A stretch of DNA of 64,000 bases, taken from NCBI RefSeq assembly GCF_002531575.1, contig NZ_NWTI01000002.1, forward strand, positions 124,001 to 188,000. Reading direction: 5' to 3'. Each line of letters opens with the position of its first letter. Within the stretch, counting starts at the first letter, position 1. The DNA comes from Bradyrhizobium sp. Y36. Lineage in GTDB: Bacteria; Pseudomonadota; Alphaproteobacteria; Rhizobiales; Xanthobacteraceae. The notes below the pieces were generated by a model. The model had not been told where the DNA came from, did no database searches, and saw only the letters and a list, made by a program, of their open reading frames with translations. The translations under genes were made by a program, and so were the position numbers. This document shows, piece by piece, positions 35,082-44,483 of the stretch.

Positions 35082-35864
35082 TTAGCGCTGCGTCAGGAAG
35101 CCGACCACCGCATCGGTGAACGCGTGCGGCTGCTCGACGTTGGAAATGTGGGCGGCGTCGATGATGGTCATGCTGGCGCCGGGAATGTTGGAGCGGATCA
35201 GTTCGCCCGCCGAGATCGGCGTCGCCTGATCGTGGCGGCCCGCGATCACCAGCGTCGGGCTCTTGATCCTGGGCAGCAGCGCGCGCTGGTCGAGCGTCGA
35301 CAGTGCCTCGCAGCAGGCGAGATAACCTTCGATCGGCGAGGCGAGCAGCATCGATTTCATCCTCGCGGTGATGTCGGGCTCGCGCTCGCGGAAATCCTGG
35401 GTCAGCCAGCCCGCGATCACGGCGTCGGCGACCGCGGCGATGCCGCCCTTCTTCACCGCGTCGATGCGCTCCAGCCATTTCGTCGGCTCGGCATAGTAGC
35501 AGGAGGTGTTGGCGAGGATGAGCTTGCCGAAGCGTTCCGGCGCGTTGGCGCCCAGCCATTGCCCGACCATGCCGCCCATCGACAGGCCGCACCAGTGCAC
35601 CTTCTCGATGTTGAGGTCGTCGAGGATCGCGAGCACGTCGCGGCCGAGGCGCTCCATCGTATAGGGGCCGGGCGGTACGTTGGACCTGCCGTGGCCGCGG
35701 CGGTCGTAGCGAATGACGCGGAACACCTGCGTCAGCGCCTTCATCTGGGGCTCCCACATCTGAAGCGTGCAGCCGAGCGAGTTGGACAGCATCAAGGTCG
35801 GCCCGCCGTCGCGGCCCTCGACGGAGACGTTGATCAGGCATCCGTCGGCATCGATCATGGGCAT
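35082..35864 (-). CDS. pcaD: 3-oxoadipate enol-lactonase
   Basis: The 260-residue alpha/beta hydrolase opens the lactone to 3-oxoadipate. The oxyanion-hole region is LSNSLGCTLQMW, the nucleophile elbow is GLSMGGMVGQW, and the acid and base lie in IAGRHDQATP and DAAHISNVEQP. ATG 35864 gives a family-typical length. The gene is followed by pcaC across the repeat element and preceded by pcaB with 28 bp between. The set lacks pcaH, pcaG, pcaQ and pcaI/J, which must be elsewhere. Confidence 0.93.
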   Translation of the reverse strand: MPMIDADGCLINVSVEGRDGGPTLMLSNSLGCTLQMWEPQMKALTQVFRVIRYDRRGHGRSNVPPGPYTMERLGRDVLAILDDLNIEKVHWCGLSMGGMVGQWLGANAPERFGKLILANTSCYYAEPTKWLERIDAVKKGGIAAVADAVIAGWLTQDFREREPDITARMKSMLLASPIEGYLACCEALSTLDQRALLPRIKSPTLVIAGRHDQATPISAGELIRSNIPGASMTIIDAAHISNVEQPHAFTDAVVGFLTQR

Positions 35865-35892
35865 GCGGCGTCTCCGTCGTCTTGTGCGGTTC

Positions 35893-37248
35893 TTATTCGC
35901 GGTCGAGGCTGTCGAGCAGCCGGTCGATCAGGGCTTGGGAAGCCCCTTGATAGGCCATCGGCTCGAACAATGCCGCAATTTTTTCCGGCGAGAGATGCAC
36001 GGTGACCTGCGAATCAGCCGACAGGACTTCGCGCAGGTGCTTCTTCTCGGCAACCGCGCGCTTGCTGGCGGCTTCGACGAGATGATGCGCATCGCTCTTG
36101 CCGATCCTCTCCGCCAGCGCAAAGGTGACGGCTTCTGCCATGATCAGGCCATGCGTCGCATCGAGATTGCTGCGCATGCGCGCGGCATCGACGTCCAGGC
36201 CCTCCGCGATGTCGACAATGGCGGCCAGCGCGCCGGAGGCGACCAGCATCAATTGCGGCAGCGTCGGCCATTCCGCGTGCCAGGGGCCGGCGCTGCGCTC
36301 GTGGTCCTGCACCTGGGCCGCGAAGATCGTCGCCGCAAGCTGCGGAGCCATCGTGGCAGCGCCGAGCGCGCTTGCGGCAGCGACCGGGTTGCGCTTGTGC
36401 GGCATCGTCGAGGAGCCGCCGCGGCCTTCGCCGGCGGGCTCGAACGCTTCGGCGACGTCGGTCTGCATCAGCAGCGAGACGTCGCGCGCGATCTTGCCGC
36501 AGCTGCCGGCCAGAATGGCGAGGCACGAGGCGGCCTCGGCGATCCGGTCGCGATGGGTGTGCCAGGGCGCTTCCGGCAGCGGCAAGTCGAGCTCCTGCGC
36601 GAGGCGTTCCGCCACGGCAAGGCCCTTGTCGCCGAGGGCGGCGAGCGTGCCGGCGGCGCCGCCGAACTGCAGGGCGAGGCCCTCGCGGCGCAGCCGCCGC
36701 AGGCGGCAGCGGGAACGGGCGAGGCTTGAGGCATATTCGGCGGCCTTGAGGCCGAACGGCATCGGCAGCGCGTGCTGGAGCCAGGTCCGTGCCACCATCG
36801 CAGTGTTGCGATGGCTGCGCGCCAGCGCCGCAAAGCCCTTGATGGCGCGGCTGAGGTCGGCGTCCAGTGCATCGATGCCGGCGCGGAGCATGAGCATGGT
36901 CGCGGTGTCGATGACATCCTGGCTGGTGGCGCCCCAATGCACGTAACGCGCGGCCTCCTTGTCGGCCGAGCCGACAGCGGCGGTCAGCATCTTGACCAGG
37001 GGAATGGCGAGATTGCCCGATCGTGTCGCGGCCTCGGCCAGCGCGGCCATGTCGAGGCGATCGGCCTTGCATGCGGTCGCGATCGGCCCCACGGCCGAGG
37101 CGGGAATCACATCCGTGGCGGCCTCGGCGCGGGCCAGGGCTGCCTCGAAATCGAGCATGTTCTGCAGGGTGGACCGGTCGTCGCAGATCGCCCGCATGGC
37201 GGCGCTCGACAGCATCGGTGCGAGCAGGGCGGAGAGGGAGGTGCTCAT
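35893..37248 (-). CDS. pcaB: 3-carboxy-cis,cis-muconate cycloisomerase
   Basis: The 451-residue fumarase/aspartase-superfamily enzyme forms gamma-carboxymuconolactone. Superfamily markers are WGATSQDVIDTATML, TWLQHALPMPFG and GGSSTMPHKRNPVAAA (signature loop). The C-terminal half is longer than adenylosuccinate lyase and contains HLVEAASKRAVAEKK. It is the first gene of the leftward pcaBDC set. It is divergent from the cox-like cluster with 172 bp between starts. Confidence 0.94.
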   Translation of the reverse strand: MSTSLSALLAPMLSSAAMRAICDDRSTLQNMLDFEAALARAEAATDVIPASAVGPIATACKADRLDMAALAEAATRSGNLAIPLVKMLTAAVGSADKEAARYVHWGATSQDVIDTATMLMLRAGIDALDADLSRAIKGFAALARSHRNTAMVARTWLQHALPMPFGLKAAEYASSLARSRCRLRRLRREGLALQFGGAAGTLAALGDKGLAVAERLAQELDLPLPEAPWHTHRDRIAEAASCLAILAGSCGKIARDVSLLMQTDVAEAFEPAGEGRGGSSTMPHKRNPVAAASALGAATMAPQLAATIFAAQVQDHERSAGPWHAEWPTLPQLMLVASGALAAIVDIAEGLDVDAARMRSNLDATHGLIMAEAVTFALAERIGKSDAHHLVEAASKRAVAEKKHLREVLSADSQVTVHLSPEKIAALFEPMAYQGASQALIDRLLDSLDRE

Positions 37249-37420
37249 GTTGCGCGCGACCTAATCATCATGGTCCGGCCATGCCAATCCCCCAGTGTCC
37301 GCAAACGTCTTTTTGCAGTTGCGAATATGCATTGCACGTGACCGGGCGCCGCCCTTTCCTTTGCCGCGTCCCTGCGTTACTTGATCAGCACTATAGTTAC
37401 GCGATCCGGGAGGCACCCTC

Positions 37421-37867
37421 ATGGCCATGACGATGAACGGCGAAGTCCAGCTTGCAGCGCCGCGCGAGGCCGTGTGGGCCAAGCTCAACGATCCCGAGGT
37501 GCTGAAGGCCTGCATCCCCGGCTGCGAGGAGCTCGAGAAGACCGATGATGGCGGCTTTCGGGCGACGGCGAAAATGAAGGTCGGCCCGGTGTCGGCACGC
37601 TTCAAGGGCAAGGTCACGCTCAGCGATCTCGACCCGCCGAATGGCTACAAGATCTCCGGTGAGGGCGAGGGCGGGGTCGCCGGCTTCGCCAAGGGCGGCG
37701 CGGTGGTCAAGCTCGCGGAGAAGGACGGCGGCACGTTGCTCTCCTACGAGGTCGAGGCGCAGATCGGCGGCAAGTTGGCGCAGCTCGGCCAGCGCCTCAT
37801 CAACGGCGCCGCCAAGAAGCTGGCCGACGAGTTTTTCACGAACTTCGCCAAGGCGGTACAGAGCTGA
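37421..37867 (+). CDS. coxG: CoxG-type SRPBCC protein
   Basis: The 148-residue product matches the carbon monoxide dehydrogenase subunit G family: MNGEVQLAAPREAVWAKLND, LKACIPGCEELE and SARFKGKVTLSDLDPPN. It is a soluble START-like fold, lacking the long hydrophobic C-terminal anchor of some CoxG proteins. In Oligotropha, CoxG recruits the enzyme to the membrane. Here it starts the rightward cluster, followed by two hairpins and coxS. A -GGCACCCTC- leader gives no strong ribosome site. Confidence 0.9.
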   Translation: MAMTMNGEVQLAAPREAVWAKLNDPEVLKACIPGCEELEKTDDGGFRATAKMKVGPVSARFKGKVTLSDLDPPNGYKISGEGEGGVAGFAKGGAVVKLAEKDGGTLLSYEVEAQIGGKLAQLGQRLINGAAKKLADEFFTNFAKAVQS

Positions 37868-37884
37868 AGGTCCAATACCTTTAG

Positions 37885-37910
37885 CAAGGCGCCTTCGGCA
37901 TGGCGCCTTG
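37885..37910 (+). terminator. hairpin after coxG (first of two)
   Basis: A 9-bp stem CAAGGCGCC/GGCGCCTTG with an 8-nt loop lies 17 bp past the coxG stop. A second stem CCGGGGC/GCCCCGG at 37914-37933 follows. Neither has a T tract, so attenuation or mRNA processing is as likely as termination. Confidence 0.5.
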
Positions 37911-38016
37911 CGTCCGGGGCGATGTTGCCCCGGGGCATAATGGCCCATATGATGGGTTGGAATAATTATAAGAACCGCTTCGACGGGACCCGTCGGGGCG
38001 CTGATAGAGAGTGCTT

Positions 38017-38502
<486 letters not shown>

Positions 38503-38528
38503 CGCGCCTCCGCGACCAGGACATTCAG

Positions 38529-39335
38529 ATGTACGAATTCAAATATCATCGCCCCGGGACCGTGCGGCAGGCCGCCAACCTGCTGGTGAAGAACGAAGAC
38601 GCCAAGGTGATCGCCGGCGGCCACACGCTGATTCCCGTGATGAAGCAGCGTCTCGCCAGCCCCCCGCATCTGGTCGACCTCTCCCATATCGAGGGGCTCA
38701 ACACGATCGAGATGAAAGGCCGTTCGCTCGTGATCGGCGCCACGGCCAAGCACGCCGAGGTCGCGAGCTCCGCGATTGTCGGTGAGGCGATCCCGGCGCT
38801 GGCGAATCTCGCGAGCCAGATCGGCGATCCGGCGGTGCGCCACAAGGGCACGATCGGCGGCTCGCTCGCCAACAACGACCCGACCGCGGATTACCCGGCG
38901 GCCGTGCTCGCGCTGGGCGCGACCATCGTCACCAACAAGCGCCGCCTCAAGGCCGAGGAATATTTCCAGGGCCTGTTCTCGACCGCGCTGGAAGCCGACG
39001 AGATCATCACCAAGGTGATGTTCCCGCTGCCGAAGAAGGCGGCTTACATCAAGTTCCGCAACCAGGCCTCGCGCTATGCGCTGGTCGGCGTGTTCGTGGC
39101 GCGGCGTCCGTCGGACGTTCGGGTTGCCGTGACCGGCGCCGGCTCCGAGGGCGTGTTCCGCGTCGAGGCGTTCGAGGAAGCCCTCAAGAAGCGTTTCGCG
39201 TCGAAGGCGATCGAGGGCATCGACGTGCCGGCGGAGGGTCTCAACAGCGACATCCACGGCAGCGCCGAATACCGCGCGCATCTCATCGGGGTGCTGACGC
39301 GGCGCGCCCTCGACGCCGCCAACGCCAAGGAATAA
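38529..39335 (+). CDS. coxM: FAD-binding medium subunit, CO dehydrogenase/xanthine oxidase family
   Basis: The 268-residue FAD subunit begins [12 protein letters not shown]. The two FAD motifs are [12 protein letters not shown] and [17 protein letters not shown], and C-terminal domain sequence includes [13 protein letters not shown]. Length is slightly short of typical CoxM (about 285) but complete. It lies directly downstream of coxS and upstream of the MoxR-type gene coxD, consistent with an operon. Confidence 0.94.
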   Translation: MYEFKYHRPGTVRQAANLLVKNEDAKVIAGGHTLIPVMKQRLASPPHLVDLSHIEGLNTIEMKGRSLVIGATAKHAEVASSAIVGEAIPALANLASQIGDPAVRHKGTIGGSLANNDPTADYPAAVLALGATIVTNKRRLKAEEYFQGLFSTALEADEIITKVMFPLPKKAAYIKFRNQASRYALVGVFVARRPSDVRVAVTGAGSEGVFRVEAFEEALKKRFASKAIEGIDVPAEGLNSDIHGSAEYRAHLIGVLTRRALDAANAKE

Positions 39336-39395
39336 GCGGGCCACCGACTGGCCCGACACTTGCCCCTGTGAGGGCGTAACCGAGACTGGCCTTTC

Positions 39396-40304
39396 ATGAC
39401 TTCAGTGGCCTTGCCGGCATCGGTCGATGCGATGCTCGAACTCTTGACGTCGCGCGGCTATCTCGCCGAGCGATCGCTGGCGACGGTGACGTACCTCTCG
39501 CTGCGAATGGGCCGGCCGCTGTTCCTCGAAGGCGAGGCCGGCGTCGGCAAGACCGAGATCGCCAAGGTGCTCTCGGCGGCGCTGGGGCGGAAGCTGATCC
39601 GCCTGCAGTGCTACGAGGGCCTCGACGTCTCCTCCGCCGTCTATGAGTGGAATAGCGCGGCGCAGATGATCGCGATCCGGATGGCGGAAGCCGCCGGCGA
39701 CACCGATCGAGACCAGCTCTCCTCCGACATCTTCGCCGACCGCTACATGATCAAGCGGCCGCTGCTGCAGGCGCTCGAGCCCGACGTCGCGGGACCGCCG
39801 GTGCTGCTGATCGACGAGCTCGACCGTGCCGACGAGGCCTTCGAGGCCTACTTGCTCGAAATCCTCAGCGACTTCCAAGTGACTATCCCTGAATTCGGTA
39901 CCGTGAAGGCGCCGGCCCCGCCGATCGTCATCATCACGTCGAATCGCACCCGCGAGATTCACGACGCGCTGAAGCGGCGCTGTCTCTATCATTGGGTCGA
40001 TTACCCCGCGGCCGAGCGCGAGCTTGCGATCGTCAAGACGCGCGTGCCCGGCATCTCCGCAAAGCTGTCGCAGCAGGTCGTGCGCTTCGTGCAGGCGCTG
40101 CGCAACCAGGACTTCTACAAGTCGCCCGGCGTTGCCGAGACCATCGACTGGGCGACCGCCTTGTCGGAGCTGGACGCCCGCTCGCTGACCCCGCAAGTGG
40201 TCGGCGACACGCTGGGCGCACTGCTCAAGTACCAGGACGACATCACCCGCATGCAGGGCGACACCCTGCAGAAGGTGCTGAAGGAAGCGACCAGCGAGAT
40301 TTGA
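39396..40304 (+). CDS. coxD: MoxR-family AAA+ ATPase CoxD
   Basis: The 302-residue ATPase has Walker A GEAGVGKTEIAK, Walker B VLLIDELDRADEAFE, sensor 1 IVIITSNRTREIHDALKRRC and a helical C-terminal domain. In Oligotropha CoxD helps insert sulfur into the Mo/Cu site of CO dehydrogenase. It works with the VWA protein CoxE, whose gene follows after a 91-bp repeat. The start at ATG 39396 has no strong ribosome site. Confidence 0.94.
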   Translation: MTSVALPASVDAMLELLTSRGYLAERSLATVTYLSLRMGRPLFLEGEAGVGKTEIAKVLSAALGRKLIRLQCYEGLDVSSAVYEWNSAAQMIAIRMAEAAGDTDRDQLSSDIFADRYMIKRPLLQALEPDVAGPPVLLIDELDRADEAFEAYLLEILSDFQVTIPEFGTVKAPAPPIVIITSNRTREIHDALKRRCLYHWVDYPAAERELAIVKTRVPGISAKLSQQVVRFVQALRNQDFYKSPGVAETIDWATALSELDARSLTPQVVGDTLGALLKYQDDITRMQGDTLQKVLKEATSEI

Positions 40305-40310
40305 TTTTCC

Positions 40311-40401
40311 GTCATTCCGGGGCGCGCGTAGCGCGAACCCGGAATCTCGCGCCACAACTTCTGGATTCCGGGTTCGTCGCTCCGCGCCGCCCCGGAATGA
40401 C
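40311..40401. repeat. GTCATTCCGG palindromic repeat between coxD and coxE
   Basis: The 91-bp element has outer arms GTCATTCCGGGG/CCCCGGAATGAC and inner arms GAACCCGGAATC/GATTCCGGGTTC. Its first 36 bases are identical to the copy at 55070. It sits in the coxDE gap. Confidence 0.85.
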
Positions 40402-40417
40402 GGAGCTGGGATAGACC

Positions 40418-41620
40418 ATGGCCATCAACCACCTTGCCCCGGAGCAAACCGAGCAGTTCGCCGACAACATCGTCGGCTTCGCCCGTGCGCTGCGTTCGGC
40501 GGGCATGCCGGTCGGGCCGGGCGCTGTCATCGACGCCATGAGCGCGCTGCAGGTGATCGACATCGGCAACCGCGCCGACGTCTTCGCCACGCTGGAGGCG
40601 ATCTTCGTCAAGCGCCACGAGCACGCGCTGATCTTCAGGCAGGCCTTCAACCTGTTCTTCCGCGCCTCGGAAGAGTGGAAGCACATGCTGGATTCGGTGC
40701 CGCTGCCGGAGGAGGCCAAGAAGAAGCCGCAAGCCGGCTCGCGCCGCGTGCAGGAGGCGATGTCGCAGCCGCGCATGACCGAGACGCCGCAGCACCAGGA
40801 GCAGGATCTGCGCCTGTCGGTCTCCGACAAGGAGATCCTTCAGAAGAAGGATTTTGCGCAGATGAGCGCGGCCGAGATCACCGAGGCGCTGCGTGCCATC
40901 GAGCGGATGCGGCTGCCGCAGGCCGAGCTCCTGACGCGCCGGCACCGGCCTGACGCTCGCGGCCTGCGCCTCGACCTGCGCCGCACGCTGCGCGCCTCCT
41001 TGCGCACCGGCGGCGACATCATCGACATCCATCGCCTCGGCCGGATCGAGAAGCCGGCGCCGATCGTGGCGCTGCTCGATATTTCGGGCTCGATGAGCGA
41101 ATATACCCGCCTGTTCCTGCATTTCCTCCACGCCATCGGCGACGCCCGAAAGCGCGTCTCGGTATTCCTGTTCGGAACCCGTCTCACCAATGTCACCCGC
41201 GCACTGCGCCAGCGCGATCCCGACGAGGCGCTGGCGAGCTGCTCGGCCTCGGTCGAGGACTGGGCCGGCGGCACGCGGATCTCGGCCTCGCTGCACAACT
41301 TCAACAAATTGTGGGCGCGGCGGGTGCTGAGCCAGGGCGCCATCGTGCTCCTCATCTCCGACGGGTTGGAGCGGGAGGCCGATTCCAAGCTCGCCTTCGA
41401 GATGGACCGGCTGCACCGCTCCTGCCGCCGGCTGATCTGGCTCAACCCGCTGCTCCGGTTCGGGGGCTTCGAGGCCAAGGCCCAGGGCATCAAAATGATG
41501 CTCCCGCACGTTGACGAATTCCGCCCCGTGCATAATTTGGGTTCAATCCAGGAGCTGATCACGACGCTCTCCCGGCCGCTGCCGCCGCATCACCGCAGCC
41601 TGATCCGCTCCGCAGCTTGA
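40418..41620 (+). CDS. coxE: VWA-domain protein CoxE
   Basis: The 400-residue product has a helical N-terminal half, a basic linker and a C-terminal von Willebrand A domain with a MIDAS (LLDISGSMSEYTR, then VEDWAGGTRISAS and LISDGLERE). CoxE with CoxD acts in maturation of the Mo/Cu active site of CO dehydrogenase. The stop is followed within 10 bp by the XdhC-type gene. The repeat element before it may reduce read-through from coxD. Confidence 0.93.
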   Translation: MAINHLAPEQTEQFADNIVGFARALRSAGMPVGPGAVIDAMSALQVIDIGNRADVFATLEAIFVKRHEHALIFRQAFNLFFRASEEWKHMLDSVPLPEEAKKKPQAGSRRVQEAMSQPRMTETPQHQEQDLRLSVSDKEILQKKDFAQMSAAEITEALRAIERMRLPQAELLTRRHRPDARGLRLDLRRTLRASLRTGGDIIDIHRLGRIEKPAPIVALLDISGSMSEYTRLFLHFLHAIGDARKRVSVFLFGTRLTNVTRALRQRDPDEALASCSASVEDWAGGTRISASLHNFNKLWARRVLSQGAIVLLISDGLEREADSKLAFEMDRLHRSCRRLIWLNPLLRFGGFEAKAQGIKMMLPHVDEFRPVHNLGSIQELITTLSRPLPPHHRSLIRSAA

Positions 41621-41630
41621 GAGGCCACCG

Positions 41631-41954
41631 ATGCTCGATCGCGACGAGGATATCCTGAAGGCGGCGGAGGACTGGCAGAAGGCCGGCCATGGCGTCGCGC
41701 TGGCGACCGTTGTGGAGACCTGGGGCTCGGCGCCGCGCCCGGCTGGCTCCAGCCTCGTGATCAACGACGAGGGCACGTTCCTGGGTTCGGTCTCCGGCGG
41801 CTGCGTCGAAGGCGCCGTGGTCACCGAGGCCATGGACGTGATCCAGAGTGGCAAGCCCAGAATGCTGGAGTTCGGCGTCGCCGACGAGACCGCCTGGAAT
41901 GTCGGGCTGTCCTGCGGCGGCACCATCCGCGTCTTCGTCGAGAAGGTCGGCTAG
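41631..41954 (+). CDS. XdhC-type N-terminal domain protein (CoxF-like)
   Basis: The 107-residue product is the N-terminal part of the XdhC/CoxI family (LATVVETWGSAPRPAGSSLVI, then GSVSGGCVEGAVV and LSCGGTIRVFVE). XdhC proteins hold the cytosine-dinucleotide molybdenum cofactor and insert it after sulfuration. The Rossmann half is encoded by the next gene, 2 bp on, so what is one protein in xdhC is split in two here. Confidence 0.9.
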   Translation: MLDRDEDILKAAEDWQKAGHGVALATVVETWGSAPRPAGSSLVINDEGTFLGSVSGGCVEGAVVTEAMDVIQSGKPRMLEFGVADETAWNVGLSCGGTIRVFVEKVG

Positions 41955-41956
41955 CC

Positions 41957-42658
41957 GTGAAGCTCGCAATCCTGCACGAACTCAACGCCGAACGCGCCGC
42001 GCGCCGGCCGGCGATCCTGGTGACCGACACCGAGAGCGGCGAGCAGCGCCTGGTGAAAGCCGCGGATTTCGCCAAGGATCCGCTGCGCACTGAGCTGGAA
42101 AAGCAGCTTCGCATGGGCAAGAGCGCCAATGTCGAGGCCGGCGGCAAGAAGCTGTTCCTCAACGTCTACGCGCCGACCGCAAAGCTCGTCATCATCGGCG
42201 CAGTCCATATCAGCCAGGCCCTGGCGCCGCTGGCGCGTTCGCTCGGCTATGACGTCACGGTCGTCGATCCCCGCACGGCCTTTGCGAGCCCCGAGCGCTT
42301 CCCCGACATTCCGCTCGTTGCCGAATGGCCTGATACGGCGCTGCCGCCGCTCAATGTCGATGCCTACACCGCCTTCGTCGCGGTGACTCACGATCCCAAG
42401 ATCGACGATCCCGCATTGCTGCATGCCTTCGAGCGCGGCTGCTTCTATATCGGCGCGCTCGGCTCGCGGAAGACGCATGCCAAGCGCGGCGATCGGCTGC
42501 GGGCGCAGGGCGCGAAGGAAAGCGACATCGCGCGCATCCACGCGCCGATCGGGCTTGCGATCGGCGCCGTCTCCCCGTCCGAGATCGCGGTGTCCATCAT
42601 GGCGGAGATCACGGCGGTGCTCCGTCTGCCTCCCAAAGAAAAAGAAGAAGCGGCATGA
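41957..42658 (+). CDS. XdhC-type C-terminal Rossmann-domain protein (CoxI-like)
   Basis: The 233-residue product begins at GTG 41957. The N-terminal 80 residues are unusual, and the Rossmann domain starts at KLVIIGAVHISQALAPLARSLGYDVTVVDPR. The typical GxGxxG reads GAVHIS, so the nucleotide fold may be altered. A family tail (IYIGALGSRKTHAKR, IHAPIGLAIGAVSPSEIAVSIMAEI) is clear. It overlaps the next gene by ATGA. With the preceding gene it should act as a molybdenum-cofactor chaperone for a CoxL-type enzyme. Confidence 0.9.
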   Translation: MKLAILHELNAERAARRPAILVTDTESGEQRLVKAADFAKDPLRTELEKQLRMGKSANVEAGGKKLFLNVYAPTAKLVIIGAVHISQALAPLARSLGYDVTVVDPRTAFASPERFPDIPLVAEWPDTALPPLNVDAYTAFVAVTHDPKIDDPALLHAFERGCFYIGALGSRKTHAKRGDRLRAQGAKESDIARIHAPIGLAIGAVSPSEIAVSIMAEITAVLRLPPKEKEEAA

Positions 42659-44259
42659 AATTCGGTCCGGCGACCCCTCAGGATGCGATCGGCGGGGTGA
42701 CCGTCCACACCCTGCGCCAGGGACCGCTGGTGCTGAAGAAGGGCACGACGATCGGCCCCGCTGAGGTCGAGCAGCTCACGCGCGCCGGCATCAAGGACAT
42801 CGTCGTGGTGCGCATGGAGGCGGGCGACGTCTCCGAGGACGTTGCGGCCGCCAGCATCGCGCTGGCCGTCGGGGGCGAAGGCATCCATGTCGAGCGCGCC
42901 TTCACCGGCCGCGCCAATCTGTTTGCGGCACAGCCGGGCGTGCTGGTGATCGATCGCGCCGCGGTCGACCGCATCAACAATATCGACGAGGCCATCACCT
43001 TTGCGACGCTCAACGCCTACAAGCCGGTGGTCGAGGGCGAGATGGTCGGCACCGTCAAGATCATCCCGTTCGGCGTCGAGGGAAATTTGCGCGATGCCGC
43101 GGTGAAGGCCGCGGGCAAGGACGTGCTCAGAATCGCGCCTTACGTGATCAAGCGCGTCGGCGTGGTCTCGACCCTGCTGCCGGGCCTGTCCTCCAAGGTG
43201 ATCGACAAGACGCTGCGCGTCACCGCCGAGCGGCTTGCGCCGGCCGGCGCCGGCATCATCGCCGAACGGCGGGTCCAGCATGACGAAGCCGCGCTGTCGG
43301 CCGCGATCAAGGAATTGCTCGCGCTTGGCGCCGAGCTCGTCATCGTGTTCGGGGCCTCCGCGATCGCCGATCGCCGCGACGTGATCCCCGCGGCCGTCAC
43401 CGGCATCGGCGGCGAGATCGAGCATTTCGGCATGCCGGTCGATCCCGGCAATCTCTTGCTGATCGCGCGGGCCGGCGGCGTGCCGGTGCTGGGTGCGCCG
43501 GGCTGCGCGCGCTCGCCGGTCGAGAACGGGTTCGACTGGGTCTTGATGCGGCTGCTCGCCGGCATCAAGGTGACGCGCTCCGAGCTGATGGGCATGGGCG
43601 TTGGCGGCCTGTTGATGGAGATCGTGACGCGCCCGCAGCCGCGCGCGACAGCGGAGACCGAGGGCAACAGCCACGTCGCCGCCATAGTGCTCGCGGCGGG
43701 ACGCTCCACACGCATGGGCGGGCCGAACAAGCTGCTCGCCGAGCTCGACGGCAAGAAGCTGGTACGGATCGCGACCGAGCAGGCGCTCGCTTCAAAGGCG
43801 TCCGAGGTGATCGTCGTCACCGGCCACCAGACCGAGCTGGTCGAGCAGGCGCTTCAGGGGTTGAAGGTGCGGTTCGTCAAGAATCCCGATTTTGCCGGCG
43901 GCATTGCGAGCTCGGTCAAGGCGGGCATCGCCGCCGTGCCGGAGGCTTGTGACGGCGCCTTGGTCTGTCTCGGCGACATGCCGCTGATCGATGCCGGCCT
44001 GATCGACCGTCTCATCGACGGCTTTGCGCCGGACCGCGGCAACCTCATCGTCGTGCCGGTCAGCGAGGGGCGCCGCGGCAACCCTGTGCTGTGGTCGCGC
44101 CGCTTCTTCAAGGAGTTGATGACCCTCGACGGCGACGTCGGCGCGCGTCATCTGATCGCCAGGCACGCCGAGGCGGTCGCCGAAGTGCCGGTGGACGGCG
44201 AGAGTGCCTTCCTCGACATCGACACGCCGCAGGCATTGGAAGCGGCGAGACGCGGATGA
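42655..44259 (+). CDS. molybdopterin-binding (MoeA-like) / molybdenum cofactor cytidylyltransferase (MocA-like) fusion
   Basis: The 534-residue product has an N-terminal molybdopterin-binding MoeA-like part (residues about 1-335, with APVGAGIIAER-like and VFGASAIADRRDVIPAAV). The C-terminal NTP-transferase starts at AAIVLAAGRSTRMGGPNKLLAEL (about residue 341) and has CLGDMPLID and the end motif FLDIDTPQAL. Such fusions make the cytosine-dinucleotide cofactor (MCD) for xanthine-oxidase-type enzymes. That fits the cox cluster, yet no MCD-using large subunit is encoded here. Confidence 0.9.
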   Translation: MKFGPATPQDAIGGVTVHTLRQGPLVLKKGTTIGPAEVEQLTRAGIKDIVVVRMEAGDVSEDVAAASIALAVGGEGIHVERAFTGRANLFAAQPGVLVIDRAAVDRINNIDEAITFATLNAYKPVVEGEMVGTVKIIPFGVEGNLRDAAVKAAGKDVLRIAPYVIKRVGVVSTLLPGLSSKVIDKTLRVTAERLAPAGAGIIAERRVQHDEAALSAAIKELLALGAELVIVFGASAIADRRDVIPAAVTGIGGEIEHFGMPVDPGNLLLIARAGGVPVLGAPGCARSPVENGFDWVLMRLLAGIKVTRSELMGMGVGGLLMEIVTRPQPRATAETEGNSHVAAIVLAAGRSTRMGGPNKLLAELDGKKLVRIATEQALASKASEVIVVTGHQTELVEQALQGLKVRFVKNPDFAGGIASSVKAGIAAVPEACDGALVCLGDMPLIDAGLIDRLIDGFAPDRGNLIVVPVSEGRRGNPVLWSRRFFKELMTLDGDVGARHLIARHAEAVAEVPVDGESAFLDIDTPQALEAARRG

Positions 44260-44278
44260 CGGTGCCGCAAATGTCGGT

Positions 44279-44374
44279 GCCGTAGGGTGGGCAAAGGCGC
44301 GGAGCGCCGTGCCCACGATCTCTCTCACGCAATCTGCAATTCGTGGGCTCGCTGCGCTTTGCCCACCCTACGGC
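44279..44374. repeat. GGGTGGGCAAAGGCGC palindromic repeat
   Basis: GCCGTAGGGTGGGCAAAGGC on the left and GCGCTTTGCCCACCCTACGG on the right form long inverted arms of a 96-bp element, with AGCGCCGTGCCCACG/CGTGGGCTCGCTGCGC inside. A degenerate copy lies at 9369-9480. Confidence 0.8.
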
Positions 44375-44466
44375 ACTGTCCGTGGGGACACATTACATCT
44401 CGCCGATTTCAACCACCCGTTCACCATCTGGAAACGACCGCCGCTTAGAGTTCCCCCACCTGCCTT

Positions 44467-44476
44467 GGGGGGGGGG
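44467..44476 (+). repeat. ten-G homopolymer in the leader of the DUF4189 gene
   Basis: Ten consecutive G residues (44467-44476) lie seven bases before ATG 44484 and would pair with the anti-Shine-Dalgarno poorly. The run is at the ribosome-binding position and may vary in length by slippage. Confidence 0.7.
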
Positions 44477-44483
44477 TTTTTCC

